Shown: piece by piece, positions 22,521-34,149 of the stretch | How positions within the stretch are numbered: the stretch's first letter is position 1 | Layout: each line of letters begins with the position of its first letter | Assembly: GCA_963576565.1 (NCBI GenBank) | Contig: OY755047.1 | Span: 10,386,931 to 10,450,930, forward strand | Reading direction: 5' to 3' | Origin: Aspidapion aeneum | Taxonomy: Eukaryota; Arthropoda; Insecta; Coleoptera; Brentidae | DNA length: 64,000 nt | The notes under the pieces: model-generated | Database searches by the model: none | Told to the model about the DNA's origin: nothing | The model's input: the letters and a program-made list of their open reading frames with translations, nothing else | Made by a program: the position numbers and the translations under genes

Positions 22521-23256
22521 ATTAAGGTCTTAATAAATACTGGTGTGGATGTTTAGTATCTTTGGATGGTTATCTACAAGCGCTAAGATCACAAATAAGT
22601 TTTATTATTTTAATATTCAAACGAACTGCTAATACTTTAAAGATATATTTATATAAAAGAAATAATTTTTAACGTATATAGAAATAAAAAGCTTACAAAA
22701 TATGATATTACAAAAATTTCCAAATTCTGAAAGGCTCTCTAGGTTAAGAGTAATAAAATTTGGCACGCACATCGGTCTTTAACTAGTTACTATTTAGCTA
22801 AGGGACTTGCGGAGGCAAAGTGTGTTTTTATATTTTATTTTTAATTACTTGGGCCTTATGTTAGCGTTTTAAACTAGGTTTTCCTTTGCCATCGGTCCCA
22901 CAGATGGCTAAAAAAACGCAAAGAGAATCTAGAGACTTTGTTTCTATACGGTTCAAGCTTAATCTTCTTGTCTTAATATTACATTAGGAACTTTTCTTAT
23001 AGCGCCCCCCTTTTTTGCGTCCTCTCTAATACAAAAAGAAAAGCCAATTTGTAAAGGACTTCCGCCAAGCCAAGGTCACGTACGCAACAGACTTTCTTTG
23101 TCATTATTTCTTTCGCCTCCCTTGACGTCGTTTTGGCCACTCGTATCTCTTTATTTCATGCCCAAATGCACCTTTCGTTATTTAAGAAAAAATACGGGTA
23201 CCCAACTAATGTGATCTAGCGTTTCTTGCGACTTTTTGGCCGACACCAGCAAAATT
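22521..23256. other. Stretch without a recognised gene
   Basis: No domain signature in any frame. Confidence 0.5.
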
Positions 23257-23539
23257 CAAGGGCGGATCCAGAGGTGCTTCTCGGGGGGGAGGGGGGCACT
23301 TTAGGTGACATTCTTTGTTGGTAAAAAACGGTATATATTTTTTTAAGCAGCATTTTATTGAATTAGTCAGTGGTTGTAATTTCGATGATAATAACAATAG
23401 ACACTTTCATGCGCCGCAGGCAAAAATGTTGAATCTTCATTAGGAAAAACATTACTTTTTACTCATTTTTTGTATATTCAAAAAATTCTCGGGGGGGGGG
23501 TGGCAGGTGCCCCTAGTGCCCCCCCTGGATCCGCCACTG
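23257..23539. mobile_element. hAT-like MITE with GGCGGATCCAG ends, copy 1
   Basis: The left end CAAGGGCGGATCCAG and the right end on the minus strand CAGTGGCGGATCCAG are inverted repeats with G-runs inside. The flanks GCAAAATT (23,249-23,256) and GCGCAATT (23,540-23,547) agree at 6 of 8 positions. A second member is at 43,314-43,577. Confidence 0.75.
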
Positions 23540-23959
23540 GCGCAATTAGTGCAGGCCCTACATCCAAGATTTAATTATGCTTATAATATGCTGCGTTTAA
23601 TGATGGAAGCAACACACTTGGTATGGGTAGACATAAGAGTCGCCCGAACATTTTACGAAAGGGAACCCCCCCTTTCAACCCTGGCAGGGGGGTGGTTCCC
23701 CCTTAAACGTGCTTTTTGATAGTTTTTTGCTAAACTCGAAAACAGTCAACTTTTCCAAAAATATTCTAGATAAATACAGTTTCCTTTTCAACAATGTACC
23801 ATAGTAGCCCCTGACGGCAGTGATGCACATTCCATTAGCGTACGGAAAAGGGGAACATTTTTAAAATATTTTTTTATATTTTTTTTAGGTATTTTTTATA
23901 CTTAATACTATTTTTTTCTCAAAAAAATATTTTTGGTTAAAAGCCCAGTTAAATACTTA

Positions 23960-25240
23960 TTAAGCTAGATATATTTTTCTTAAATAGCCGCCTTGAAGTA
24001 AAAATAAATGTGTTTGTAGAAATCCTTAAATCCAAGAAAAATGTTGAACATTCATTTGTGTAACTCAGTAAATAATAAACAGAGTGAGTAAAAAAGTATT
24101 TTTGGTTACTAATAACTTAAAACTGACTTTTTCTAGTTAACCATCTTTAAAGTAGGATGGGGGTATTCCCCCTCTCACCCCTCAAAAGTGCTCTCTTTTT
24201 TATTTTTCCAATTATTTGCAAACTCTTATACTGGCAAAAAAACCAAGTAACAATTATTGAGGCTGATGGAAAGTCCTTTCCAACGATGTATAACACGACC
24301 CCTTTACGTCAGTGGGGCACCTTTTATAGGCATTTAAATAAATGAGAGGGGTCGAAAAACATTTTTTTTTAATTTCCTTAAATTTTACTATCCCACATGT
24401 CTGGTTTTAAAACTTATTTTCAAAGCCGAAGAAATTTCCATTAAACGATGTACATTACTCCCCACTCAACGCAGCAGTAGATCTTGCATAGACGCCCAAA
24501 AAATGGTCAAATTTGATATACCAAGTAATAAAAAATGTCGAAAAAACATTTTGGGGGGAACCACCCCCCCACCAAGAGTGGGTGGATGGTTCCCCCTCGT
24601 TATATTTTCGGGGGAATATACTGTACTGTACTTCTCTCATTGAACGCAGTGTGTGTATTAGTACTGTTTCAACAAGGTTGTCTTAAATGAAGATTCAAGT
24701 GTATACCAAATTTGACAATTTTTGGTGCGCCTATGCTAGATCTACCGCTACCTTGAGGGAGGAGTCATATACATCAGGAAAGGAAATTTCTTCAGCTTTA
24801 AAAAAAAGTTTTAAAACCAGACATTAAAGACATTAAAATTCAAGGAAATTAAAAAAGTATTGTTTTTCCAAACCTTTCCGTTATTTAAATGCCTTATACA
24901 TCGTTAGAAAGGTCAGCTTTTGGTCAGCCTCAAGAACTATTACTTAGTTGTTTTTGGCCAAGTTAAAAGTTTGCAAATAATTATAAAAATACTCTAAAAG
25001 ATCACATTTGAGGGAAGCGAGAGAGAGGATGCCCCCTCTTTCCTAATTTAAGTGAATTTAACTCGAAAAATTAGGTTTTAAGATAATACTAATCAAAAAT
25101 GTTTTTTTACTCACATTGAGTATTATTTCCTTAGTTACAAAAATTAATGTTCAAAATTTTTATTTGATTTGAGGATTTCTACAAACACATTTATTTTTAT
25201 TTTAAAGCGGCTTCTTTAAAAAGTTATGCTGTTTAATGCG
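23960..25240. repeat. Large diverged palindrome
   Basis: Left arm about 23,960-24,525, right arm about 24,695-25,240. For example, AAAAATAAATGTGTTTGTAG at 24,000 faces its complement near 25,180. GATGTATAACACG faces CTTATACATCGTT, and AGTAGATCTTGCATAGACGC faces GCGCCTATGCTAGATCTACC. Arms are roughly 70-75% identical. A third, more diverged relative of the same sequence lies at about 23,690-23,870. No transposase is seen. Confidence 0.65.
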
Positions 25241-25890
25241 TAAAGTAGTTTTTTCAATTTTATGCTCTAGAACCGTTCTAGGACACCACTATTTTTAAAA
25301 AACAACGTTTCCTCTGGTTTAAGATTTTAATGAAGAATATTATTTGACACTGCAACAAGCTGATTAGATTTTAGTTCTTTGGTTGTTCAAAATCCATTTT
25401 TGCTAATGACAGTTTTATGACAGTTAAAAAGTTAAAAAACGCTAACTTTTTAACATAGCATTGCGATTATAGTAGAACACATTTTTCTTAAGCATCTGTG
25501 TTAGACCGAAAAACTACGAACGAGCATTCGTTTCTAAGACATTTTACTTGTAGTATGCTAATGGGCTAGCAAGGTATCAGACCCGTCATAAATTCATTTA
25601 TTTTAGACTTGCACCCCTACTAAAGAAAGATATCCTCACACCCGACCCCTACCGACCAAACTAAGGAAAATATCCATTATTCGTCTGATTCGACGATTGT
25701 CATGTCATACTTAATAAAGCTGTCCATCCCCCTTGTATGATTAATAGTTCTGACGTCTTGCTTTGGGACTTAATAAAATTTGAGGCGGTGCTCCCGGGTC
25801 CTGTGGAATTATGGGGGATTGGAAGGAGTATAATTTTGTAATTTTTTGATGTTTTACTTAGTTTTTTTACAGTTAATTTCTATGTTGAAA
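25241..25890. other. Stretch without a recognised gene
   Basis: Nothing recognised apart from a short (ATCT)n run at 25,890-25,905. Confidence 0.5.
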
Positions 25891-25896
25891 CATCTA

Positions 25897-26312
25897 TCTA
25901 TCTATTTAGCCTTCTTCGATCCATCTTTGGACAAAGGCCTACCCCAATATCTTCCACTCTTCTCTGTCTTTCGCCATGTTTATCTATCCAGTTCTCGCAT
26001 GTTTCTTTAAATCGTCCGCCCTTCTCATTTGGGGTCTTCCTCTACTTCTTTTATTTTCCTAAGGTTTCCACTTTATAATGCATTTGTTCCATCAATCGCC
26101 TTTATGTCTATTTTAATTGCTAGCTCTCCTCTGACATCCCTTACTATTGTTTTATATTTTATCCATAGATTCCTTTCTCTATATATTAACTTTATAGGTA
26201 ACATTTGTCTTTTCATTGGTCTTTGGCCTTTTGTTACCTTATCAATGTTTGATTTTTTAAGTGTCCAGGTCTAGGATCCATACATGAGCACAGGAAGGAT
26301 ACATTGGTTATA
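25897..26312 (-). pseudogene. LINE 3'-end remnant, minus strand
   Basis: The minus strand of 26,189-26,312 encodes the same 'QC.LPVL.YGS.TWT…DKVTK…M..QMLPIKL' region as 18,473 and 27,593. Further left, 25,897-26,000 (TCGATCCATCTTTGGACAAA, GGCCTACCCCAATATCTTCC) resembles 53,288-53,370 and probably belongs to the family's 3' end. Frames are broken. Confidence 0.6.
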
Positions 26313-26313
26313 C

Positions 26314-27591
26314 AGGGTGTCCCAAATTGGGCACTTTTAGGGGGTTTAAGGTACTTCTAGGGGAGACAGAGAAAAACTGACCACACATTGCGAAGCTCAA
26401 ATTTCAAGGGAAGACTTATAGTGAAAACCGCATTTTGAAATATCGTCTCGTCTTTGAGCTACGGGGGTTTTTTGAAAAGTCTGCATTTTTGAAGGGGGTC
26501 TATAACTTCATTATTAGTGGAAATTTTGATTTAGAGTAAATTGCAGTTTTATAGACTTTGTCACGTGGAATTCACTCGCTAAATTATATTTTAACTGTCA
26601 CTTTTAGTTTTTGAGATATAACATAAAGATGCATTTTTTCTTATGGAATGGCCTATATTTTAATTAATTTTCGAATTTGTCATTAAATTCTTTTCAAAAT
26701 GATGTAGCATATGTCATAGTTTCATTGAGCGGTTTAGTAGATATTCAGCTTTTTTACTTATTTCTAGTGCGCTATGATTTCCTGCTGAGGCAGGTCAAGG
26801 CATTCCAGTATTTTTATTATTTTACACAGTCAAAAATATAGTAAGCCTGGTTTGGAAAAATTATAATTCAGCTGACGGCCCTCAAAGCCTAGTTATCAAA
26901 AGTAACAAAAATGATAACATATTTCAAAATAAAATTAAAACGCTTTTGTGCAAAATAATTTCATATCAAAGCGTAACGTCAAATTGTTTACCAATTGAAA
27001 CAATGACAAAACGCCAAGACGCAAGGCCAACTTGATTTGCATAGTATAAGACAACAAAACTATAGGAGTATTAAAGTAGCATTTGACCGCAAGGCTTTCA
27101 CGTTAATGGCGCATGACGTCATTCAACGCACACTAGAGAAAAATAAAAAACTGTAATTATCTCCGAAACAGCTCAATCAAACTATGACATATGATACATC
27201 ATTTTGAAAAGAATTCAATGACGAATTCGAAAATTAATTAAAATATAGGCCATTCCATAAGAAAAAATGCAACTTTATGTCATATCTCAAAAACTAAAAG
27301 TGACAGTTAAAATATAATTTAGCGAGTGAATTCCACGTGACAAAATCTATAAAACTGCAATTTACTCTAAATCAAAATTTCCACTAATAATGAAGTTATA
27401 GACCCCCTTCAAAAATGCAGACTTTTCAAAAAACCCCCGTAGCTCAAAGACGAGACGATATATCAAAATGCGGTTTTCACTATAAGTCTTCCCTTGAAAT
27501 TTGAGCTTCGCAATGTGTGGTCAGTTTTTCTCTGTCTCCCCTAGAAGTACCTTAAACCCCCTAAAAGTGCCCAATTTGGGACACCCTGTAT
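26314..27591. mobile_element. Foldback-type element with about 470-bp inverted ends
   Basis: The outer ends are CAGGGTGTCCCAAATTGGGC and its complement, flanked by TA on each side (26,312-26,313 and 27,592-27,593). The inverted arms continue to the spacer: GAAAACCGCATTTTGAAATA faces its copy near 27,470, and ATTTTTTCTTATGGAATGGC faces its copy near 27,255. No transposase is encoded. Right-end fragments lie at 27,703-27,785 and about 42,310-42,447. The ends recall the 10,236 element but the interiors differ. Confidence 0.75.
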
Positions 27592-27592
27592 A

Positions 27593-27705
27593 ACCAATGT
27601 ATCCTTCCTGTGCTCACGTATGGATCCTAGACCTGGACACGTAAAAAATCAAACATTGATAAGGTAACAAAGACCAATGGAAGGACAAATGTTACCTATA
27701 AAGTA
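27593..27705 (+). pseudogene. LINE C-terminal fragment, plus strand
   Basis: The frame NQCILPVLTYGS is followed by a stop, then TWTRKKSNIDKVTKT. This is the inverted duplicate of the minus-strand fragment at 26,189-26,312. It has an internal stop and no catalytic part. Confidence 0.7.
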
Positions 27706-27785
27706 CCCTTCAAAAATGCAGACTTTTCAAAAACCCTAGAAGTACCTTAAACTCTGTAAAAGTGCCCAATTTGGGACACCCTGTA
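27703..27785 (+). repeat. Right-end fragment of the foldback element
   Basis: CCTTCAAAAATGCAGACTTT, AGAAGTACCTTAAAC and TTTGGGACACCCTGTA repeat the right end of the element at 26,314-27,591, directly after the palindrome. Confidence 0.75.
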
Positions 27786-27799
27786 CACTTTCATTTTGA

Positions 27800-28505
27800 G
27801 GTACTGAGGAAAGTTCTTACTTTTTAATATGTAGCTTAATTTACCGAATGGCCAGGCCAATCTTACTTGTCTCTTAAATCCAGCTGATTGTTTTCTTGTT
27901 TTGTCCCAGATATATTTAATCCTCTACGTACTTTGTTTTACTGTAGTTTATAATCAAGCCGATATTTGTCGCTGCTTTATCCAGTTGTTCTAGCAAAAAT
28001 GCTGAAATGTTGAGACATACTTGCCTCAAATCATGAAAAGGAAGAGGCAAAAAATTATAAAAAATAATAACATTGGAAATTAAAGGAAATATTTTTTAGG
28101 GGTGGAAAATGTTGGTTCACGGTTTTCGGAAGAACTAGACCTTGAACTAATTTTTTTTTTTAAGTTATGACTATTAAACATGCCTACAACTTTTGTAAAC
28201 TACATTTTCTTACATAACCTAAAAGTTTCCGACAAAAATAAAAAACGTTTTTTATTCTTATCTTCCATATATTTTTTAAATGAAATTTAATGAACAGATA
28301 CCCTTTTATATACCAAAAAAAAAACAGGAAATATTAGACGTAAGTATCAATGTCTCATGTTTCCAGATGTTAATACTTATGTAACAAAATGGGATTTGAA
28401 TAAAAATGGTATAATGGCCATTAATAAGTTTTTTAATATTTTTAATTAAATATTGTTTTCCACATCAACAAACATTAATTAGATGCAAGACTGGGTTAAG
28501 AATAA
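27800..28505. other. AT-rich stretch, nothing recognised
   Basis: No repeat partner or coding signature was found. Confidence 0.5.
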
Positions 28506-29402
28506 GTAAAATTTATGGCAGGACCAGCGGCTTGTTTTTAGGCATGATTTTAAGGATCGCTGTATTTTAATAAAAGCTGTATTGTGCTAATCTGTCTTTT
28601 GAGACACGACACTAACATCAAAATAGTTTACATTTTGTAACTGGAAACAAATTTAACAAAATATGTTCAATTTTTAAAAAACAGACTGTAATTTTTATTT
28701 CAAGTTACAAAATATAAACTATTTTGATGTAAACTTTTTTATAATTTTTTTTTACGGTCTTTAATTTCTCCTATAGTTTAAAGGGCTTTATGTTGTTATT
28801 AATTGTTTCCGTTTCGCAAAAAACCTCTTTTGTTTTAATCTAATTTTTATTATTTTTTCAGAACATTGTATTTTTATTTTTAAAACTTAAATTTTGAGTT
28901 ACATTAGGGTATAATTGGGTTATAGTTTTACCCAATAGGTTAAATTAAATTTAAGGCCTACAAACTAGCTAGAAACTATCAATTTGGCATAGTTTATTAT
29001 TTAAATTCTAAACGCATTTAATAATTTATTTAATTAATAATTTTAATTCAATCCTTATATTACTACCGCCCTCTGCATATTTTAGTTTACATCGCGTTTT
29101 TATTATTTTTAATAAAGTTATTCTAATAAACTCTATTTGTCAGAAGTGATGCGATTTTCCTATAGAGGGCGAAGAAATACGTCGAAAAAATGTGGACAGA
29201 ATCTAAAAAGAACTGTCGCCATACACACGCTCTCTTGATTGGAATCTTTTGAGCTATCAATGCTTTTTTACAAAAAATGGTGAACTCTTAAAACTAAAAA
29301 GTCCTCTAAAACTTAAAACATTGAAACTCGGGACTGCTGGACCGCTATAGAAGACTTCTGGCGAATCTGGTGCACCAGTTGAAAGAGATCAAGACATCAC
29401 CG

Positions 29403-29505
29403 GTAAGTCCCTCTCCTATAAGATCGCATCATTAATATTTTTCGTTCTTAAATAATCATCATATATCAAGATTATTGTTATTTCTTAATTAATTTTTCAC
29501 TTTAG
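29403..29505 (+). other. Candidate intron in unit 1
   Basis: CACCG|GTAAGT at the left and TTTTTCACTTTAG|AAAGG at the right form a consensus 103-bp intron. The same signals, also 103 bp apart, are kept in unit 2 (30,546-30,648). Confidence 0.4.
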
Positions 29506-30545
29506 AAAGGTACGACTTCGTGTGCGTTCGTATACCCTTCACATGAAAGCCAACGACTTTTCTGAATACAGTACATTAGGTGATCCAATTTTTCTGATCT
29601 ATCGGAGTGAGGTATATTTTTGGTCCTTCGAGACGGATTTAAATTTTTCTATATTTATTCTTTTTTAAAGGTATCTGTAGTAATCTGCAATGGTCTTCAA
29701 GTGCGGCTTAAAAATAAACGAAGCTAAACATCGAAAACTTTGTGTCGGATCGAATTAAGCAGAAATCGTTTTAAAACCCGCAAAATTGATGGCAACACCA
29801 GCAGCTTGTTTTTAGGCATAATTTTCAGGATTGCTGCATTTTAATAAAAGCTGTATTCGGCTAATCTATGCTTTGAGCCACTAACATCAAAATAGTTTAC
29901 ATTTTGTAACTGGAAACAAATTTAACAAATTATTTTCAATTTCTAAAAAAAACGTTCTTTAATTTCACCCATAGTTTTAAAAGGCTTCCTGCTATTATTA
30001 AATTGTTTCGGCTTCGCAAAAACCTCTTTTGTTTTAATCTAATTTTTATTATTTTTTCAGAACATTTTATTTTTATTTTTAAAACTTAAATTTTGGGTTA
30101 CATTTGGGTATAATTGGGTTATAGTTTTACTCAATAGGTTACGTTAAATTTAAGGCTTACAAAGTAGCTATAAACTATCAGTTTGGCATAGTTTAATATT
30201 TTAATACTAAACGAATTTAATAATTTATTTTTAATTTTAATTCAATCCTCATATTACTACCGCCCTATGCATATTATAAAAGTTATAATCCTAAATTCTT
30301 TTTATCAGAAGTGATGCGATTTTCCTATAGAGGGCAAAGAAATACGTCAAAAATGTGGACAGAACCTAAAAAGTACTGTCGCCATACACACGCTCTCTTG
30401 ATTGGAACTTTTTGAACTATCAATGCTTTTTTAAAACTAGAAATTCCTCTAAAACTCGAAACATTGAAACTCGGGAGTGCTGGACCGCTATAGAAGACTT
30501 CTGGCGAATCTGGTGCACCAGTTGAAAGAGATCAAGACATCACCG

Positions 30546-30648
30546 GTAAGTCCCTCTCCTAGAAGATCGCATCATTAATATTTTTCGCTCTTAAATAATC
30601 ATCATACATCAATATTATTGTTATTTCTTAAATAATTTTTCACTTCAG
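30546..30648 (+). other. Candidate intron in unit 2
   Basis: CACCG|GTAAGT … TTTTTCACTTCAG|AAAGG, length 103 bp, identical to the unit-1 candidate. Confidence 0.4.
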
Positions 30649-30943
30649 AAAGGTACGATTTCGCGTGCGTTCGTATACCCTTACAGTTCATTAGGTAGTC
30701 CATTAGCTAATCCAATTTTTCTGAGCTATCGAAGTGAGACATATTTTTGGTCCTTCGAGCTGGATTTTAATTTTTCTATATTTTGCTTTTTAAAGGTATC
30801 TGTAGTAATCTGCAATGGTCTCAAAGTGCGGCTTAAAAATAAACGAAGATAAACATCGAAAACATTGTGCCCGATCGAGTTAAGCTGAAATCGTTTTAAA
30901 ACCCTTAACGAGCGACCGTTCCATTGCTGGCTGCAAGATCTAA

Positions 30944-31955
30944 TACCCTTTAATGACGTCATCGATTTCATACAGCCAGCAGGAGTGTGTCCGAGTTCCC
31001 AGGGGAATTGGACCGCAGGAGAAACCAATGAACCAGTAAAGACTCTGTCTATAGTTTTCAGCATAAATAACTATTGGAGATAGCGACTGTGCCTGTGGCG
31101 AAAACGGAGAGAATATAAGGAAATACAGTGTGATAACATCACAACATATTTTATGTATATTAGGGTAATAATTATCCTTTAATGACGTCATCGATTTCAT
31201 ACAGCTAGCAGGAGTGTGTCCGAGTTCCGAGCGGAATTGGACCGCAGCAGGAAAAAATGAAACAGTAAAGACTTTCTCTATAGTTTTCAGCAGAAGTTAC
31301 AATCATTGGAGATCGCACGTGTGGCGAAAACGGACAGAATAGAAGGAGAGGCAGTGTGTAAATACCACAACATATTTTTTTTATATTAAGGTAATACCCT
31401 TTAATGACGTCATTGATTTTATAGAGCGAGCAGGAGTGTGTCCGAGTTCCCAGGGGAATTGGACCGAAGCAGGAAGCAATGAAACAGTAAAGACTCTGTC
31501 TATTGTTTTCAGCATAAATAACTATTGGAGATCGCGACTGTGCCTGTGGCGAAAACGGAGAGAATATAAGGAAATACAGTGTGATAATATCATAACATAT
31601 TTTTTGTATATTAGGGTAATAATTACCTTTTAATGACGTCATCGATTTCATACAGCCAGCAGGAGTGTGTGCGAGTTCCGTGGGGAATTGAACCGCAGCA
31701 GGAAAAAATGAAACAGTAAAGACTTTGTCTATAGTTTTCAGCAGAAGTTACAATTATTGGAGATCGCACGTGTGCGAAAACGGAGAGAATAGAAGGAGAT
31801 GCAGTGTGTAAATACCACAACATATTTTTTTTATATTAAGGTAATACCCTTTAATGACGTCATTGATTTTATAGAGCGAGCAGGAGTGTGTCCGAGTTCC
31901 CAGGGGAATTGGACCGAAGCAAAAACCAACGAAACAGTAAAGACTTTACTTAAGT
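30944..31955 (+). repeat. Dimeric (about 450-bp) satellite with CRE-like palindromes
   Basis: Five units start with CCTTTAATGACGTCAT. The TGACGTCA palindromes lie at 30,954, 31,183, 31,405, 31,634 and 31,855, spaced 229, 222, 229 and 221. Two unit types alternate: A carries CATAAATAACTATTGGAGAT and B carries GCAGAAGTTACAAT. The true period is therefore a dimer of about 450 bp, a small higher-order array. Frames of up to 148 codons cross the array only because it is a repeat. Confidence 0.85.
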
Positions 31956-32310
31956 TTCGTGGCTAATCAGGTAAAAAGGAGTTTTTGTTTCTTTCATATT
32001 TTTCCATGGGTAGCTTGACAGTTAACTGTTTCGTCCTTATGTGACTCCTCAGAACACTGCTTAATTATACGGTTTTGTCTCTAATCCTATGTAAATATTG
32101 AGAAAAATCTTGCAAGAAACGCCATCTACCGAGATACGAGAGAAACTAGAACAAAAGCAGGCGAAAATAAACTGCTATAGATATCGCTCAATGAAAAGAT
32201 CGATTGCCAATAAAAAAAAACAAACCATCCGTGACCTACGACAGCTCTTTTGTCTTTCAGGCCAGATCAACGCTGATTAGCGTTTTTACCCGCCATCAAA
32301 CAGGTGAGCG
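31955..32310 (+). repeat. R450 repeat, copy 3
   Basis: AAGTTTCGTGGCTAATCAGG, GTTAACTGTTTCGTCC, ACGCCATCTACCGAGATACG and TTCAGGCCAGATCAACGCTG match the other R450 copies. The CTCACGGGGGTCC segment is deleted here. It follows the dimeric satellite directly. Confidence 0.8.
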
Positions 32311-32650
32311 TCAATTAGCGAAATTTTAAAATTTTATATTTTCCAAGGACGAGTCCTTACTGTAGTCATGTGTTCATGTTATTAGTTAGACATACTGTGT
32401 TCCAAACGATAATATTAAGCCTTTCCACGATCGGGCGACTCAATCTTTGGCGATCCACTTTTCATTAATCAATAGGTCTTTAACTGGAACGTATTATAAC
32501 TTGTGCGATTGTGTGTGTTTGTTTACTTTTGCACATACAGGGTTAACAAAAAAAATATTTCTAAAGGGCCGGCAACCAGGGTTGCAAATTTTTCAATTTT
32601 TAAATACCTGACGCTCATAGAGAATTCTCTTAGTGAGCCATTCGTGGCCA
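32311..32650. other. Stretch without a recognised gene
   Basis: Contains CAGGGTTGCAAATTTT at 32,577, possibly a solitary hAT end. Confidence 0.4.
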
Positions 32651-32654
32651 ACTG

Positions 32655-32806
32655 ACAGTGGCGTATATAGGAAAAGGTTTCGGGGGCCCCCCAGACAGTT
32701 TCGGGGGGGGGGGGCGAGACCTCATAAGGCCGTATTTTATGCTATTTTATGTTTGTATTCATGAAATATGTGAAAAATATCTAAAAAAATCTTAGCTTCG
32801 GGACGC
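32655..32806 (+). mobile_element. CACCCAGG-family MITE relic
   Basis: G-runs with CGAGACCTC and TCATGAAATATGTGAAAAAT match the interior of the elements at 14,936 and 17,028. The left end CAGTGGCGTATATAGG has drifted and the right end is lost at the R900 junction. Confidence 0.6.
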
Positions 32807-33180
32807 AGAAAGTTATTACTTTTAATCAGTCTTTATCTAGAGGGCATTAAGAACAGGCTTTCGCGTCTTTTTTTGATTAAAAAACATATAGAGAGATACG
32901 TGACAAATTAATACGCAAAAAGTTTGAGAAGTCTTAATCTAGTGGCGTCTTACAACATATTGTGGAGGACTGTGGAAGTCTGAATTTGGCATATGAAAAT
33001 AACGAGGGTAAAAAAGACATTATATAGCACCAGAAACTTTAGCAAAAATAACATTTTTTATAGCTTTGTTTTTAGGTTAGCTTTAAGCATGTAGATATAA
33101 CAAAACAAAGATTACATGATATGAGGTTGTTTTCACGTTAATTTAACGTTGATGTGATTTTTGTGCATTGTGGGTAGTTT
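32806..33180 (+). repeat. R900 repeat, copy 2, left half
   Basis: Paralogous to 14,845-15,530 but without the MITE: it reads GATTAAAAAACATATAGAGA where the other copy is interrupted. The right half lies at about 37,750-37,960. Confidence 0.75.
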
Positions 33181-33830
33181 AGTAGCCACAACGCATGACT
33201 TGAAAGAGTTGTTTTATATTTGTCGGGCGCATTATTTATGTTATATTTTGGTGGTGAAGTTTTTAGTAAGAAGCTGCTAAAAATTTTATTCACTAAAACT
33301 TCAAACAGAGCTTTGGTTACGTTCGGTCCTTTTAAGAAAAATTCAGTGAAAGAATATTTCAGTGATTTACCTTCCGTTATAAAACTATAATAAAGTCAAT
33401 CTACCCTTTAATATTTGTAACTGCAGCTCTGGAACTCTGGCCATCCTGTATATGTTTCTCGAGTCCTAATTCTGTCGTTTATATGAAGAAAAGGGTGACA
33501 AAAGCACAAAGAGTTTTTCGTTCTCGTTTTTGGAAAAATAAACCGATCGGATATCGTATCAATCTTTCCGACTAAGTAAGATGGAAAAAATACGTTATTA
33601 ATCTTTTAACGGAACACTGGACCAAATTTTCGCGAAATAAAAACCTCCATTTCAAAGGATTATTATATGGATATACTATCCTGAGTCTCAAGATGTAACG
33701 CTGGCAACAGATTTTCTGTAAATAGCTGATTATTGAAAATATGCTAATTTTTTAACGGGGCATCGCATCAACATGGGGTTTCCGGAATATAATTTAACAA
33801 ATTTTTGTCAATAATTTTTGTTATTTCTAA
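33181..33830. other. Stretch between R900 and the satellite-bearing element
   Basis: No coding signature. It is part of the material that separates the two R900 halves. Confidence 0.45.
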
Positions 33831-34149
33831 AAATCTGCACAATTAGTTTTAGAAAAACTACAAATTGATTCCACAATTTGATAAATTTTCACCTAATCAA
33901 CTAGTTTTTAGAAAAAAATAATAGGCATAACCCTAAACATGTGACGATTGTCAAATACTGTAGTGACGTAACGGAGTATGTTCCAAAACCACCAAAATTG
34001 ACGCATGCGCAGTAACCGAAATCTTGTCTACCATAAAAAGGAACATTAAGAATTAAATGGTGGTCTCGGCTTCAAGCAGGGGTATGCCCCATGTCTAGTT
34101 ATATTTTCTCTGCCCATGTCATAGACAATATATATTTTCTCTGCCCATG

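Larger units (their letters stand above)
26189..27705. repeat. 1.5-kb palindrome including LINE flanks
   Basis: The arms 26,189-26,781 and 27,124-27,705 are inverted copies at high identity. The outer 120 bp of each arm is LINE C-terminal sequence and the inner part is the end of the TIR element described separately. The spacer (26,782-27,123) is unique. Confidence 0.8.
28509..30905 (+). repeat. Tandem duplication of a unit of about 1.1-1.27 kb
   Basis: Unit 1 is 28,509-29,782 and unit 2 is 29,783-30,905. Anchors: GTTTTTAGGCAT (28,534/29,808), TAGAGGGC…AAGAAATACGTC (29,164/30,331), GGACCGCTATAGAAGACTTC (29,339/30,482), TTTTGGTCCTTCGAG (29,618/30,745). Unit 1 has an extra internal inverted repeat (CATCAAAATAGTTTAC at 28,618 and its complement near 28,720). 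The sequence looks like the non-coding 5' end of a retroelement, perhaps LTR-type, but no gag, pol or primer-binding site could be proven. Confidence 0.75.

Noticed and set aside
28618..28732. Possible microRNA precursor from the inverted repeat in unit 1
   Set aside because: The stem is very AT-rich and absent from unit 2. Without expression data it cannot be separated from a chance inverted duplication.
31205..31823. Frames of 66-148 codons in the CRE satellite
   Set aside because: Repeats of the same peptide every 220-230 bp; a by-product of the array.
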